From: Paenibacillus sp. SZ31 | Lineage (GTDB): Bacteria > Bacillota > Bacilli > Paenibacillales > Paenibacillaceae | Reading direction: 5' to 3' | Assembly (NCBI RefSeq): GCF_012912005.1 | Contig: NZ_JABBEA010000007.1 | Coordinates: 186,001-250,000, forward strand | DNA: 64,000 nucleotides | Shown here: positions 39,192 through 49,949 of the stretch, in pieces | Layout of the letters: the number at the start of each line of letters is the position of its first letter | Numbering within the stretch: the first letter of the stretch is position 1 | Program-made: the position numbers and the translations under genes | Notes under the pieces: generated by a model | Database searches by the model: none | Told to the model about the DNA's origin: nothing | The model's input: the letters and a program-made list of their open reading frames with translations, nothing else

Positions 39192-40295
39192 TTATTGTTG
39201 AAATGTCACATTAATCTGTACAATCTCCGAACGACTGCTTGTGCGAATTGGAGGCCCCCAGAATCCAAATCCTGAGGTTACGATGGAGTGCATTGAACCC
39301 TTTTGTAGATAACCCCAATCATTCTCATAAATAGCCTGTGTGATGAACTGAGCAGGTGCAATCTGTCCACGGTGGGTGTGACCAGATACGACCAGATCAA
39401 CATTATTCTGCTCCGCAATATCCAGATCATACGGCTGGTGATCCATCATAAGTACAGGTTGGCTTAAGTCCGTATCTTGCATTAATGTGGCTACTTCTGC
39501 ACGATCCTTCTCTGTCCGGTCTTTCCGTCCAATCAGGGTGATCTTGTCATCCAGAACGATCTTGTCATCGTACAAAACTTGCATGTTGCTCTTCTCCAGC
39601 GCAGCGATCAGGTCTTCAATTGGACCATCGAACTTGTCGTGATTCCCGAGAGAAGCATAGACGCCATACGGAGCCTGAATGCCACTGATAATGTCGGCAA
39701 TGCCACTCTTAAGGTACATATCCAGATTGTCATCAATAATATCTCCCGGATACAGCACCAGATCTGGCTTCAGAGCATTAATCTCCTCCACCATGCGTTT
39801 GGCATGTGCAGGTCCAGATAGAAGTCCGAAGTGCATATCAGCAGCCATGACAATGTTGAGCTTGTCTACACCTTCAACTTTTTTATCAATCTGAATGTTA
39901 TATGCTCTCACCACAGGACTGTAGGCATTGAAAATCCCATAACCCATTGTGGACACTAACAACACCAAGGTAACGACTCCTGCCCACTTTTGTGTATGAT
40001 GTCTCGGAATACGGGTTAATCTGAGCAACCACATCGTCAGGTGAATGACTGGCAGAATCAGCAATAGTAACGAGAAGATCGCCAGCCAGTAGGAACCGAT
40101 AATACTGAGAAAAGAGATACTTCCAAACACGCGTGCCAGAATGAATGAAACGGCAAGGAATACGAGCGCTATGATATAAAACCACCGGAATCTGGCGGAC
40201 ACGACAGGTTTCATCCAACTCCAACCGCTCCAACCTATGTAGAACACTAATAAACCGTATACTACCAAAAACAATATACCTGCTAATACGAACAT
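39192..40295 (-). CDS. membrane-bound metallophosphoesterase (YkuE/YaeI-like)
   Basis: A 367-residue protein with four N-terminal membrane segments (about 1-135) and a C-terminal calcineurin-like phosphoesterase domain. Metal-binding motifs: AADMHFG (DxH), YPGDIIDD (GDxxD), LGNHDKF (GNHD), and SGHTHRGQ near the end. The domain probably faces outside; YkuE and LpxH relatives act on lipid or teichoic-acid pyrophosphates, but the substrate here is unknown. ATG 40295 follows GGAGG by 11 bases; the upstream GTG at 40313 begins at the ribosome site itself. Confidence 0.9.
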   Translation of the reverse strand: MFVLAGILFLVVYGLLVFYIGWSGWSWMKPVVSARFRWFYIIALVFLAVSFILARVFGSISFLSIIGSYWLAIFSLLLLILPVIHLTMWLLRLTRIPRHHTQKWAGVVTLVLLVSTMGYGIFNAYSPVVRAYNIQIDKKVEGVDKLNIVMAADMHFGLLSGPAHAKRMVEEINALKPDLVLYPGDIIDDNLDMYLKSGIADIISGIQAPYGVYASLGNHDKFDGPIEDLIAALEKSNMQVLYDDKIVLDDKITLIGRKDRTEKDRAEVATLMQDTDLSQPVLMMDHQPYDLDIAEQNNVDLVVSGHTHRGQIAPAQFITQAIYENDWGYLQKGSMHSIVTSGFGFWGPPIRTSSRSEIVQINVTFQQ

Positions 40296-40463
40296 GCCCG
40301 GTCTAACCTCCACGTCAATAAGTTGTATTCTGAATTTTAATCACGGATGTAGGTCCGTCTGAACAAGTATAACGTAGTTGAAGGGTCAGATCACCTGTTT
40401 GCAAAAGCAAGATGGGTACATTTTATTACAATTAATGATATTCAAATTCGAATCATTAACGAG

Positions 40464-40522
40464 AAAAAGCATTCCCGCAGCCGCCCTGAATAGTTAAATT
40501 CAAGGACAACTGCAGGAATGCT
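40464..40522 (-). terminator. terminator of the pentose phosphate operon
   Basis: Minus-strand arms AGCATTCCTGCAG and CTGCGGGAATGCT followed by TTTTTCTC. Confidence 0.88.
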
Positions 40523-40540
40523 ATATTTTCGGAATTAAAA

Positions 40541-41959
40541 TTACTCGTTTGTGTCCATCCACTGGAAGTGGAATGAACCTTCTTTGTCCACACGTTTGAA
40601 CGTGTGAGCACCGAAGTAGTCACGTTGCGCTTGCAGCAAGTTTGCTGGCAAACGCTCCGTACGGTAGCTGTCGTAGTAAGACAGAGCACTGGAGAATCCA
40701 GGTACCGGAACACCTTGTTTTACAGCAGAGGCTATAACTTCACGCCATGCGCCTTGATAAGATTCAACAATGTTTTGGAAGTAAGGATCCAAGAGCAGGT
40801 TTTTGAGTTCTGCATCTTTGTCATATGCTTCTTTAATGTTTTGCAAGAACTGCGAACGGATGATGCAGCCGCCACGGAAGATCATGGCAATGTTGCCGTA
40901 TTTCAGATCCCAGCCGTACTCATCGGAAGCTGCACGCATTTGTGCAAATCCTTGTGCGTAGGATACGATTTTACTTGCAAACAGCGCTTTACGTACGTTC
41001 TCGATGAACGCTTTTTTGTCGCCAGAGAATGCTTCAGTTGCTGGTCCACTCAGGATTTTGCTAGCTGCTACACGCTCGTCCTTCATGGCAGACAGGAAAC
41101 GGGAGAATACGGATTCCGTAATCATGGACAATGGAACGCCGAGATCCAGCGCACTTTGGCTTGTCCATTTACCTGTTCCTTTTTGTCCAGCCGCATCCAG
41201 AATGACGTCAACCATTGGTTTACCCGTTTCAGGATCGTACTTGGAGAAGATATCTGCCGTGATTTCGATTAGGTAGCTGTCCAGCTCCCCTTGATTCCAC
41301 TCAGTGAAGATCTCATGCAACTCTTCAACGGAAACGTTCAATACGGATTTGAGCAAGTGATAAGCTTCACCAATCAACTGCATATCTCCGTACTCGATAC
41401 CGTTATGCACCATTTTCACATAGTGTCCGGCACCGTCTGGTCCGATATATGTGCTGCAAGCGTCATCGCCAACTTTGGCGGAGATCGCTGTCAGAATCGG
41501 TTCTACCAACTGATAAGCACTTTCCTGACCACCTGGCATGATTGCCGGGCCTTTCAGTGCGCCTTCTTCACCACCAGATACACCTGCGCCGATAAAGCGG
41601 AAACCTTTTTCTTCCAGATCTTTACTGCGACGTTGTGTGTCAGGGAAGTAAGCATTACCTCCATCGATAATAATGTCTCCTTGATCCAGATGAGGTAGCA
41701 GTTGCTCGATCGTTGCATCTGTCGCTTTACCTGCTTGTACCATGATCAGAATTTTACGCGGAGACTCCAGAGATTCCACGAATTCTTCAATAGTGAACGC
41801 ACCTGTCAGGTTTTTACCTTCTGCTTCTTTCAGAAGATCATTCGTTTTCTCCGGGGAACGGTTAAATACCGATACCGAGAAACCTTTGCTTTCAATATTC
41901 AAAGCCAGGTTTTTACCCATTACTGCCAATCCAATAACACCAATCTGTTGTTTACTCAT
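40541..41959 (-). CDS. gndA: 6-phosphogluconate dehydrogenase, decarboxylating
   Basis: A 472-residue enzyme that oxidises 6-phosphogluconate to ribulose-5-phosphate and CO2, making NADPH. N-terminal Rossmann [17 protein letters not shown] (GxAxxGxN) with NRSPEK after strand 2 favours [25 protein letters not shown] and [18 protein letters not shown] contain the catalytic Lys and substrate-binding residues; the C-terminal [16 protein letters not shown] is the dimer tail. ATG 41959 follows GGGAGG; ATG 41980 lies before that site. It ends the zwf-fsa-gnd operon. Confidence 0.96.
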   Translation of the reverse strand: MSKQQIGVIGLAVMGKNLALNIESKGFSVSVFNRSPEKTNDLLKEAEGKNLTGAFTIEEFVESLESPRKILIMVQAGKATDATIEQLLPHLDQGDIIIDGGNAYFPDTQRRSKDLEEKGFRFIGAGVSGGEEGALKGPAIMPGGQESAYQLVEPILTAISAKVGDDACSTYIGPDGAGHYVKMVHNGIEYGDMQLIGEAYHLLKSVLNVSVEELHEIFTEWNQGELDSYLIEITADIFSKYDPETGKPMVDVILDAAGQKGTGKWTSQSALDLGVPLSMITESVFSRFLSAMKDERVAASKILSGPATEAFSGDKKAFIENVRKALFASKIVSYAQGFAQMRAASDEYGWDLKYGNIAMIFRGGCIIRSQFLQNIKEAYDKDAELKNLLLDPYFQNIVESYQGAWREVIASAVKQGVPVPGFSSALSYYDSYRTERLPANLLQAQRDYFGAHTFKRVDKEGSFHFQWMDTNE

Positions 41960-42027
41960 TATGTCCTCCCAATGCTCCATTATTTATATAAGTTAATAGT
42001 AAGTTAAAACGGATAAACGGTCAGTGA

Positions 42028-42693
42028 TTATTGTACTGTTTTTTTCCAGTCAGCTGCAAATTTGTCCATACCTTGATCTGTCAGCGGGTGTTTGGAGATC
42101 TGTTCAATGACGGAGAATGGAACAGTAGCAATATGTGCTCCAGCCATCGCTACACGTGTAACGTGATCCGGATGTCTTACAGAAGCCGCAATAATCTGTG
42201 CATCCAGGTTATGTGTACGGAACAATTCAGCAATTTTGGTAACCAATTGTACGCCATCCTCGGAGATATCATCAAGACGTCCCAGGAATGGAGATACATA
42301 TGTTGCACCAGCACGAGCAGCCAGAAGGGCCTGGTTCACAGTGAAGATCAACGTTACGTTGGTTTTCACACCTTTTTTGGTCAAGTAACGGCAAGCTTCA
42401 AGTCCTGCAAGCGTCATTGGCAATTTGATCGTAATGTTTTTGTCGCTGTTGTTAATTTTAATCAGTTCGTCTGCTTGCGCGATCATCTCTTCAGCAGTAA
42501 GGGCATCTGGTGTCACTTCCGCAGAAACGGACTCAACTTCAGGTACCAAACGCAAGATTTCTTCGATACGATCTTCGAATTTCACGCCTTCTTTGGCTAC
42601 CAAAGAAGGGTTCGTCGTTACGCCAGACAATACGCCAATTTTATATGCTTTTTGAATATCTTCCACGTTAGCTGTATCGATAAAAAATTTCAT
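42028..42693 (-). CDS. fsa: transaldolase / fructose-6-phosphate aldolase family (Fsa/TalC)
   Basis: A 221-residue short transaldolase of the MipB/TalC/Fsa group. [32 protein letters not shown], the Schiff-base Lys in [15 protein letters not shown] (about residue 90), [32 protein letters not shown] and VRHPDHV are all present. In Bacillus relatives this is the functional transaldolase of the pentose phosphate pathway; direct F6P aldolase activity cannot be excluded. ATG 42693 follows GGAGG. It lies between zwf and gnd. Confidence 0.94.
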   Translation of the reverse strand: MKFFIDTANVEDIQKAYKIGVLSGVTTNPSLVAKEGVKFEDRIEEILRLVPEVESVSAEVTPDALTAEEMIAQADELIKINNSDKNITIKLPMTLAGLEACRYLTKKGVKTNVTLIFTVNQALLAARAGATYVSPFLGRLDDISEDGVQLVTKIAELFRTHNLDAQIIAASVRHPDHVTRVAMAGAHIATVPFSVIEQISKHPLTDQGMDKFAADWKKTVQ

Positions 42694-42726
42694 GATTGAA
42701 TTACCTCCAGATATTTTTATTATGGT

Positions 42727-44250
42727 TTAGAGATTGGCATTAACCGCCAAGGGTGTGCTACTTGCAACTACAGACTGCTGATCCGCTGGCTGATCAAACC
42801 ACCAGTGGTGACCTTCTGCTTCAAGCATAGCATCCGATTCAGTCGGTCCATAGCTGCCTGCAGGATACAGGTGAAGTGGCAACAGATTTTCCTGGAATGC
42901 ATCTAGAATCGGTTGTACCCAAGCCCAGGACAATTCTACTTCATCCCAATGGGCAAAGAAAGTTGGATCGCCGTGCAAAGCATCACGAATCAGGTTCTCG
43001 TAAGCTTCTGCGAGATCACCGTTATCCGGAGAAAGATCAATATGAACCGGTTTGAATTCACCTTTATTCTCAGGGTCACTTGCATTAAGTTGCAATGTCA
43101 TGCTCTGATCCGGACTCATCTCAATGACGAGCAGGTTCGGCTTCGAACCATTGCTTTTCAGCACATTCGCCTGTCCTGAAGGTTCTTTGAATTCAATCAC
43201 GATACGTGTTGATTTCTCCTTCATTCTTTTACCCGTCCGGATGTAAAACGGAACACCCCGCCAGAAGAAATCATCAATTTGCAATTTGGCAGCAATGAAT
43301 GTGTCATTCATCGTATTCTCTGCTACACCCGGTTCAGCAGTATAAGCACTTACCGGTTGGCCTTGAATGTTGCCTTCAGCATACTGTCCGCGGATGATAC
43401 TTGCGCCCACAGTTTGCTTCTGTAACGGTTGGATCGATTCCATGATATGCTTTTTCTTCAATCCAACTTTTTCGGAAGTACTGTTGTATGGAAGCTGAAT
43501 CGCCATCATCATGAGCAATTGCAGCATATGATTCTGGAACATGTCTCGCACAGCGCCTACATGATCATAATAGGATGCACGTTCTTCGACACCTACAGTC
43601 TCGTTAGCCGTAATTTGCACATTGGAGATGTAACGGTTGTTCCAGAGTGCCTTCATAATTGGGTTACTCTGATGCAACGTCTCCAGACGTTGTACCATCG
43701 GTTTGCCCAAGTAATGGTCGATCCGATAAATCTCTTCCTCCGTGAACGATTCGCTTAATTTGCGATTCAGATCTCTTGCGGACTGCAGATCGTGACCAAA
43801 CGGCTTCTCAATGACGAGACGTTTCCAGCCCTCCGTGGAACCCAGCCCACTTTCTTGAATATTCTCGGCAATCGGTTCGAAGAATTCCGGACCAACCGAG
43901 AGATAGAACAAGCGATTGGACGGAATGCCAAGCTCAGCTTCTCTTTGTTCAACTAATCCTAGCAGCTTTATATAATCTTCCTTATGGCTTATATTCAATA
44001 CACTGTAGCGAAAAGCTTTCACAAATGACTTCACAACTTCAGGATCAGCCTGGCGTCTGGAAAATTCATTTAATGATTTTTCCACTTGAGCCTGAAAGAA
44101 TTCATCAGACCACTCTCTACGCCCCAGACCAATCAATGAGAAGGTTTCCGGAAGCTTCTGCTCAAGATATAAGTTATATAAGGCAGGATATATTTTTCTT
44201 TTGGCTAAATCGCCAGTAGCACCAAATAAAACAATGGTAGTTGGTTCCAT
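42727..44250 (-). CDS. zwf: glucose-6-phosphate 1-dehydrogenase
   Basis: A 507-residue enzyme for the first oxidative step of the pentose phosphate pathway (glucose-6-phosphate to 6-phosphogluconolactone with NADP). The coenzyme fingerprint is LFGATGDLAKRKIYPAL (about 8-24); the active site is YRIDHYLGK (about 175-185) with the catalytic His and Lys, and EKPFGHDL lies just before. The C-terminal GSYGPTESDAMLEAEGHHWW is typical. ATG 44250 follows AAGGAG. First gene of the operon; the divergent LysR gene starts about 110 bases away. Confidence 0.97.
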   Translation of the reverse strand: MEPTTIVLFGATGDLAKRKIYPALYNLYLEQKLPETFSLIGLGRREWSDEFFQAQVEKSLNEFSRRQADPEVVKSFVKAFRYSVLNISHKEDYIKLLGLVEQREAELGIPSNRLFYLSVGPEFFEPIAENIQESGLGSTEGWKRLVIEKPFGHDLQSARDLNRKLSESFTEEEIYRIDHYLGKPMVQRLETLHQSNPIMKALWNNRYISNVQITANETVGVEERASYYDHVGAVRDMFQNHMLQLLMMMAIQLPYNSTSEKVGLKKKHIMESIQPLQKQTVGASIIRGQYAEGNIQGQPVSAYTAEPGVAENTMNDTFIAAKLQIDDFFWRGVPFYIRTGKRMKEKSTRIVIEFKEPSGQANVLKSNGSKPNLLVIEMSPDQSMTLQLNASDPENKGEFKPVHIDLSPDNGDLAEAYENLIRDALHGDPTFFAHWDEVELSWAWVQPILDAFQENLLPLHLYPAGSYGPTESDAMLEAEGHHWWFDQPADQQSVVASSTPLAVNANL

Positions 44251-44362
44251 CTCACCGTTCTCCTTCCAAGTAACTCTGGTTTCTTTGTTGTAGTTACACT
44301 ATAATACGTTTTGAAGCCATACAAGTAATTAATATATTTCACAGGAGCTATAGACCACATCT

Positions 44363-45247
44363 ATGACAACAAATTACGAACTATATAAAGTCTTTTACTG
44401 GGCTGCCAAAACAGGCAGTTTGACACAGGCTGCAAAAGCATTGTATATCACTCAACCCAGCGTCAGCCATGCCATCAAGCAGTTGGAAGAGAGCTTTGGT
44501 CTTACCTTGTTTTATCGAAATTCCAAGGGTGTAGCGTTGACACAGGAAGGTGTCAGTCTATACTCCTATATTGAACAATCCCAGATTCTGATCTCACTTG
44601 CGGAAGAAAAAATGGCCGCACTGAAGAGCCTCGACAACGGTGAATTGAGGATCGGTGGCAGTGACTCCTTGTTCAAGCATTACATGTTGGCGTACCTTGA
44701 GGAATTCCACACCTTGTACCCTAACATCAAGCTGCATTTGAGCCATGGAACCACGCCGGAAGTCATTACCTTTCTGAAGGAAGGCAAGATCGACCTTGGT
44801 GTAGTTCGGATGCCCATTGTTGATCCACAGCTCGAAGTCAGGGAAAGTATTCAGTTGAAAGACTGTTTTGTAGCTGGGGAACGTTATGCTCAGTTAAAGG
44901 GCAAAGTCATGACGCTTGAGATGCTTCTTGAGCACCAATTGATCCTCTTCTCCAGGAACAGCCGGGTTCGGATGGCTATAACCGAGTTGTTTAACAGCTA
45001 TAATTACACGTTGAAGCCCGAGATTGAGGTCGGTAGCGTTGATCTGCTGATTGAATTTGCACGTCGGGGACTGGGCATTTCCTATGTTACACGTGAATTC
45101 ATCTCCAAAGAGCTGGAGGAAGGCTCTCTCTTTGAAATTCAGCTTGATGTCCCGCTCCCCCCCTCCCATGTGGGGATAATGACTAAACGCAATATGCCGA
45201 TTTCTCTGGCAGCCAACCGTTTTATGGATCTCATTTTCAAAGCCTGA
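44363..45247 (+). CDS. LysR family transcriptional regulator
   Basis: A 294-residue regulator. The N-terminal winged helix (about 1-65) has YKVFYWAAKTGSLTQAAKAL and ITQPSVSHAIKQLEESFGLTLF. The substrate-binding domain (about 90-290) has GELRIGGSDSLFKHYML, KIDLGVVRMP and a late ARRGLGISYVTREF. Divergent from zwf, so it may control the pentose phosphate operon; a ligand cannot be read from sequence. The only Shine-Dalgarno (AGGAG) is about 16 bases before ATG 44363, so translation may be weak. Confidence 0.88.
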   Translation: MTTNYELYKVFYWAAKTGSLTQAAKALYITQPSVSHAIKQLEESFGLTLFYRNSKGVALTQEGVSLYSYIEQSQILISLAEEKMAALKSLDNGELRIGGSDSLFKHYMLAYLEEFHTLYPNIKLHLSHGTTPEVITFLKEGKIDLGVVRMPIVDPQLEVRESIQLKDCFVAGERYAQLKGKVMTLEMLLEHQLILFSRNSRVRMAITELFNSYNYTLKPEIEVGSVDLLIEFARRGLGISYVTREFISKELEEGSLFEIQLDVPLPPSHVGIMTKRNMPISLAANRFMDLIFKA

Positions 45248-45272
45248 GTGGCCACCATGTGAAAAGGTACAA

Positions 45273-45313
45273 CGAAGAGCCCCACCATCCAGTTATGGAT
45301 GATGAGGCTCTTT
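45273..45313. terminator. bidirectional terminator between lysR and cheA
   Basis: Arms AAGAGCCCCACCATCCA (45275-45291) and TGGATGATGAGGCTCTT (45296-45312) between convergent genes. Confidence 0.78.
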
Positions 45314-45338
45314 GGCCTGCATGCTGCTTATTTAAAGA

Positions 45339-47354
45339 TTAATGACTCACCAGATAGGAAGCATCCAATATGAGGGCAACCTTGCCATTCCCCAGGATCG
45401 TTGCACCAGAGAGATGGTTCATCGCACCCAGATACGTACCGAGCGTCTTAATCACAACTTCCTGATTCCCGATAATCTCATCTACTGCGTACGCTGCAAT
45501 TTTGTCAACGGAACGCACGATCACCAGTGGAATGGTTTTGGATTTGCGATCCGTTCGTGGATAGTTCAATTTATCACAGAGTCTGTGAAAGGGTACAATA
45601 CGACCATGATTCAGAATCGCTTGTTGCCCTTGGATCATCTGAATATCTTCAGGTGAAATGCGGACAATCTCGGCGACGTTGTACATCGGCAAGATCAGCA
45701 CACGACCCGATACTTTGACTAACAGACCTTTGATAATCGCCAATGTGAGTGGTAGACGAATCGTAAACGTGGTACCCACACCAACCTCCGTATCAATATC
45801 AATGATACCGTTAAGTCGCCCGATCTGACTACGCACGATGTCCATTCCTACGCCGCGTCCTGATACTTCACTGACAGAAGAAGCCGTAGAGAAGCCAGGC
45901 TCAAATATGAGATGTACAGCTTCCTGTGTTGTAAGGCGTGCAGCCTGCTCTTCACTAATGATGCCTTTTCCCAAAGCGGAAGCCTTGATCTTATCACCAT
46001 CGATGCCTTTGCCATCATCCGAATAACGAATGACGACATGGTTTTCTTCGTGAAATGAAGTTAAGGTAATACGTCCTTTGGATGGCTTGCCGAGCTCCGC
46101 TCGAACCTCTACACTTTCAATGCCATGATCTGCACTGTTGCGGATGAGATGGATCAGCGGGTCACTCAATTCTTCAATAATCATCCGGTCAAGCTCAGTC
46201 TCTCCACCTTGAATGACCAGTTCCAGATCTTTATCCAGTTTCTGCGAAAGGTCACGAACCAATCTCGGGAAGCGGCTGAATAGTTGATCAATGGGTAACA
46301 TACGTGTCTTCATTACACCTTCTTGAAGCTCTTTGATCACCCTGCCCATATGATCGGATACACCACTAATACTCTGGATGAGTGTAGAAGGCTCCTTACG
46401 CGCACCCGACCCACTAAGATCTGCAAGGGATGTCTGATCAATTAAAAGCTCACCAACCAGGTTCATCAAATGGTCCAGACGTTCAACACTCACACGAACC
46501 GTAGGTTGCGCAGCCTTCACTTTTTCTTCTGGACCAGAGACAGCCACGTTAGGCACACTTGGTTTTGTATGCTCTGTTTCAGAGATTAATTCAACTGGCG
46601 CAGAAGTCGCTGCAACCTCATTGGATTCCAGCATGTATGGATCAATCTCCAGCACATGAATATCCGAGTCTGAAGACAGCTCTGCCTTAAGCTGCTGTGG
46701 GTCCTTTGAAGTAGCCGCGATGATGATGAACTGACCATAATGATCATCTTCATTCTCCGCGCCCGGTTGGCTCTCCATGAGCGAAGCAGCGACAACCGTA
46801 CCACAGATGTCCTCAATTCGTTGTCGCAAAATATGATATCTGGCCGCTTTCATCATACACTTCTGCTCCAGCACAATGTGAAGGGACAACAGCTGTTTGC
46901 CTGACACGACAGCCACCTGTGCCACAATCGATTCTGCGGGTTGCAAATAAGGTACTTTAAGTTTCCCGACTGTTGCCGGGGTCTGAATTAACTCCTTTAT
47001 TTCTCGTACTACCGCTCGAAAGTCTGCATATGCTTCCCCACGGATGTACTGATCCCGAAGCACCTTCATGGCGTCCAAAGAGCGGAACAACGTATCAATT
47101 AGCTCCGAAGTCATCTCCGGTTTTTTCTCCCGGACCCATTCAAGGGCGTACTCCACTTCATGCGTGAGGTCGCTTAATTCACGAAAATCCATTGTGGATG
47201 CCGATCCCTTGATGGTATGGGCTGCCCGAAACAGCGTCTGAACCAGCTCTACAGAAGGAGAAAGCTCCAATGCCAGCAAAGACTGATCCATACGTTCCAG
47301 TTGATCATTCAGTTCTTCGATAAAGATGTCACGGTAGGCAGACAAATCCATCAT
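45339..47354 (-). CDS. cheA: chemotaxis histidine kinase CheA
   Basis: A 671-residue kinase. HPt P1 domain: AAHTIKGSAST with phosphorylated His46. A P2-like region (about 130-255) is poorly conserved. P3 dimerisation starts at VRVSVERLDHLMNLVGELLI. P4 ATPase has the N box LIRNSADHGIE, G1 DDGKGID and G2 VSGRGVGMDIV. The P5 CheW-like domain ends the protein. It autophosphorylates on receptor signals and would pass phosphate to CheY, which is not in the window. ATG 47354 follows GGGAGG; 14 bases separate it from cheW. Confidence 0.95.
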   Translation of the reverse strand: MMDLSAYRDIFIEELNDQLERMDQSLLALELSPSVELVQTLFRAAHTIKGSASTMDFRELSDLTHEVEYALEWVREKKPEMTSELIDTLFRSLDAMKVLRDQYIRGEAYADFRAVVREIKELIQTPATVGKLKVPYLQPAESIVAQVAVVSGKQLLSLHIVLEQKCMMKAARYHILRQRIEDICGTVVAASLMESQPGAENEDDHYGQFIIIAATSKDPQQLKAELSSDSDIHVLEIDPYMLESNEVAATSAPVELISETEHTKPSVPNVAVSGPEEKVKAAQPTVRVSVERLDHLMNLVGELLIDQTSLADLSGSGARKEPSTLIQSISGVSDHMGRVIKELQEGVMKTRMLPIDQLFSRFPRLVRDLSQKLDKDLELVIQGGETELDRMIIEELSDPLIHLIRNSADHGIESVEVRAELGKPSKGRITLTSFHEENHVVIRYSDDGKGIDGDKIKASALGKGIISEEQAARLTTQEAVHLIFEPGFSTASSVSEVSGRGVGMDIVRSQIGRLNGIIDIDTEVGVGTTFTIRLPLTLAIIKGLLVKVSGRVLILPMYNVAEIVRISPEDIQMIQGQQAILNHGRIVPFHRLCDKLNYPRTDRKSKTIPLVIVRSVDKIAAYAVDEIIGNQEVVIKTLGTYLGAMNHLSGATILGNGKVALILDASYLVSH

Positions 47355-47368
47355 TCGTGTATACCTCC

Positions 47369-47794
47369 CTAACCGCCCAATATTTCGTCCAGTTTCAAAA
47401 TGCCCACAAGCTTGTCTTCCTGTTGACCCACGCCATGGAAAAATCCTTCACGGTTACGACCATAACCTCCGGTTGGCGGATGTATTTCCGAATATGTGGT
47501 TACCTTGTTCACGCGGTCCACGATCAAACCAATATATTCATCCTGATGTCGAACTACGATAATACGAGTCGCTCTGGTGTCTGGTTCATCCGACATACCC
47601 AGCAGATTCCGCAGGCTCATCACACATACAACCTTGCCACGCAGATTAACTACCCCTTTGATCTCTGGACGGCTAAATGGGATATCTGTGATGCTCAACA
47701 TTTTAATAATTTCATGAATTTCTTCGATTCGAATGGCGCAAGTCTCTGCACCTACAGACAGTTCAATATATTGTTCCTTCTGAAGTGAAGACAT
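47369..47794 (-). CDS. cheW: chemotaxis coupling protein CheW
   Basis: A 141-residue SH3-like scaffold that links receptors to CheA. IRIEEIHEIIKMLSITDIPFS, IKGVVNLRGKVVCVMSLRNLLG and IVVRHQDEYIGLIVDRV are the usual CheW blocks. Middle gene of the mcp-cheW-cheA operon, 24 bases after the mcp stop and 14 bases before cheA. Confidence 0.93.
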   Translation of the reverse strand: MSSLQKEQYIELSVGAETCAIRIEEIHEIIKMLSITDIPFSRPEIKGVVNLRGKVVCVMSLRNLLGMSDEPDTRATRIIVVRHQDEYIGLIVDRVNKVTTYSEIHPPTGGYGRNREGFFHGVGQQEDKLVGILKLDEILGG

Positions 47795-47818
47795 CGATTC
47801 ACCCTCAATTCGATTTAA

Positions 47819-49408
47819 TTAATTGGTTTTGAAGGCAGCTGCCGAATTCGCCAGCTCTTCCGCCAGATGTGCCAGAGACTGGCATGTTGCAGCTGTCTCT
47901 TCTGACGCTGCTGCGGATTCTTCACTTGAAGCCGAGATGGATTCAACGGAACTCATGACCTCTGCCGCTTGAGCCGCTTCTTCTTCACATGCAGCTGCAA
48001 TTTCGTTTACTTTCTGTGAGGAGTTATTGACCATATCAATGATCTGATCAAATGCCTGTCCAGTCATGGAAGACTGTTCAACACTGGCGGCTACCGCCTG
48101 TACGCTTTGTCTTGTGTTTTCCTGCATCGCTTTGATGATAGCTGTAATTTCTTTGGTCGCCTCGCCGCTACGCTCTGCAAGCTTCCGGACTTCATCTGCG
48201 ACTACGGCGAATCCTCGACCTTGTTCTCCCGCACGTGCCGCTTCAATGGCTGCATTCAGCGCGAGCAGATTGGTCTGTTCAGCGATATCGTCAATCACTT
48301 CAATGATGTCACCGATTTTACGGGAATCATCTTCGAGTTTGGTCATTTTCGTATTCACAGCTTGCATGCCTTCCAATGAAGTTTGTACAACAAGTCCACC
48401 TTCACGAGCAGTCTTTACGGTATCATTGGACAATTCGGCAGCTTCTTCCGCACTTGCAGCAACGGAGTTAATGGCAAGTGATAGCTCCTTGAACAATTCG
48501 GAGATGTTTCCTGCCTCGCTGGATTGGCTTGTGCTGGTACTTGCAATCTCCTGTGTGCTGGCTGAGATCTGTTCCGAAGAAGCGGCAACACTTTGGGAGT
48601 TCATCACGATGTTATTGATTAAGTCTTTCAGGTTGTCGACCATACGATTCAGTGCCGCGGCCAGTTGACCCACTTCATCTTTGCTGGAGATGTCTGACTT
48701 GAGGGTCAGATTTCCGCCGGCAACTTCCGTAGCCAGACCCAGCATGGCCATGAGTGGCTTAGAAATGGAGCGAGATATAATGTAACCGATTAGGATACTG
48801 AAGAGTACGGATGCAATCACCATAACAATCGTTACCGCAAAAGCAGTTGTATAAGCTTCTTCAGATTTCGTGTTGGCCTGATCTGCCAGATTTACATTGA
48901 GGTTCACCAGGTCTGCGAGGTTTTTTACAACCTCATCACCAGGAGGTTTCAAAGTCGCTTTCAGGAATGTAATGAAAGCTGCATCATCATCTGATAACGC
49001 CATAGTGACGCCTTGATCATAAAGTTTCATGTAGCTGGTATATTGGGTATCTAACTTACGAAGCAATTCCGTTTCTTCCGGGGTAGTGGCAAGAGGACGG
49101 TACGTAGCAAGTCGATCCTCCAAAGATTGACGAATCGTGGCAATACTTTCTGTAATTCTGGTCTGCTCTGCTACTACAGTTTCGTAATTCAAATCACGTA
49201 CGTTAACTCGCAATCTCTGATAATCAACCTGAGCAGAAGAGAGCTCTCGAACCGAGATCAGATTATTGTTGTACATCTCTTGCATCCGTTCATTCGTACT
49301 TCTCAATGTTACTACCGAGTAGACGCCAAGCGCCGCAAGGATTATCGACACAATTAAAAATGCTGAGATAATCTTTGTTGCTGTTTTTAAATTTCCAAAC
49401 CACTTCAT
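47819..49408 (-). CDS. methyl-accepting chemotaxis protein with 4-helix-bundle sensor
   Basis: A 529-residue receptor. TM1 (about 13-35), an extracellular four-helix-bundle sensor of the 4HB_MCP type (about 36-190), TM2 (about 195-218), a HAMP domain ([18 protein letters not shown], then [14 protein letters not shown]) and a long coiled-coil signalling domain with the conserved tip [20 protein letters not shown] and [15 protein letters not shown]. No C-terminal CheR-tethering pentapeptide is seen; it ends AFKTN. ATG 49408 follows AGGAGGAG. Ligand unknown. Confidence 0.93.
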   Translation of the reverse strand: MKWFGNLKTATKIISAFLIVSIILAALGVYSVVTLRSTNERMQEMYNNNLISVRELSSAQVDYQRLRVNVRDLNYETVVAEQTRITESIATIRQSLEDRLATYRPLATTPEETELLRKLDTQYTSYMKLYDQGVTMALSDDDAAFITFLKATLKPPGDEVVKNLADLVNLNVNLADQANTKSEEAYTTAFAVTIVMVIASVLFSILIGYIISRSISKPLMAMLGLATEVAGGNLTLKSDISSKDEVGQLAAALNRMVDNLKDLINNIVMNSQSVAASSEQISASTQEIASTSTSQSSEAGNISELFKELSLAINSVAASAEEAAELSNDTVKTAREGGLVVQTSLEGMQAVNTKMTKLEDDSRKIGDIIEVIDDIAEQTNLLALNAAIEAARAGEQGRGFAVVADEVRKLAERSGEATKEITAIIKAMQENTRQSVQAVAASVEQSSMTGQAFDQIIDMVNNSSQKVNEIAAACEEEAAQAAEVMSSVESISASSEESAAASEETAATCQSLAHLAEELANSAAAFKTN

Positions 49409-49876
49409 GTAATCTCCTCCTAGGCATCTTAGTGTCCAGTTATGTATATAACGCTCGGCAAACCCTTCTCTTGGTCGCGCTCTAGACAACTTACGATTTA
49501 TTTCGACAGAAATATATCAAAACTGAATAGGAGATTTTTAATTCTATAAATTTGCACTATTGCGAATTTTTATTTTAGATATTAAGTTTCTAGTATTTTA
49601 TTAAGTAACTAACTAATTACCTGTTTATTAAAATCAATAATTTCACATATACGAAATCCATATATTTTTCAATTATATTACATATGATTTATTAGACATA
49701 ACACTAGTAAACTGTATAACTTCATTTTTATGATTTGGTAAGGTACAATCTCGTAGTTCTTCGGTCTAACAAAGATTATAATTTGTTTATCATTCATGCC
49801 TTAATTTCATATAAGTACAGTTCAACCCATGACTTAAGTCTAATATGTTGCAACTTTAACTGATGCCTTTGTCATA
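49409..49876. other. AT-rich intergenic stretch, nothing coding seen
   Basis: About 470 bases upstream of the mcp operon, strongly AT-rich from 49500 on. It must hold the operon promoter, but no convincing sigma-A pair or sigma-D (TAAA/GCCGATAA) element could be fixed. Confidence 0.5.
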
Positions 49877-49912
49877 CAAAAAAAATCAAACCCACATAAG
49901 GTGAGTTTGATT
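49877..49912 (-). terminator. terminator of the Vps62-like gene
   Basis: Minus-strand AATCAAACTCACC / GTGGGTTTGATT followed by eight T. Confidence 0.9.
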
Positions 49913-49949
49913 AAATAGATATCAATTCTATGGATTAGTATGAATAGAA

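Noticed and set aside
49409..49520. Sigma-D promoter for the mcp operon
   Set aside because: GCCGAGCG resembles the -10 in part, but no TAAA at the right distance could be found.
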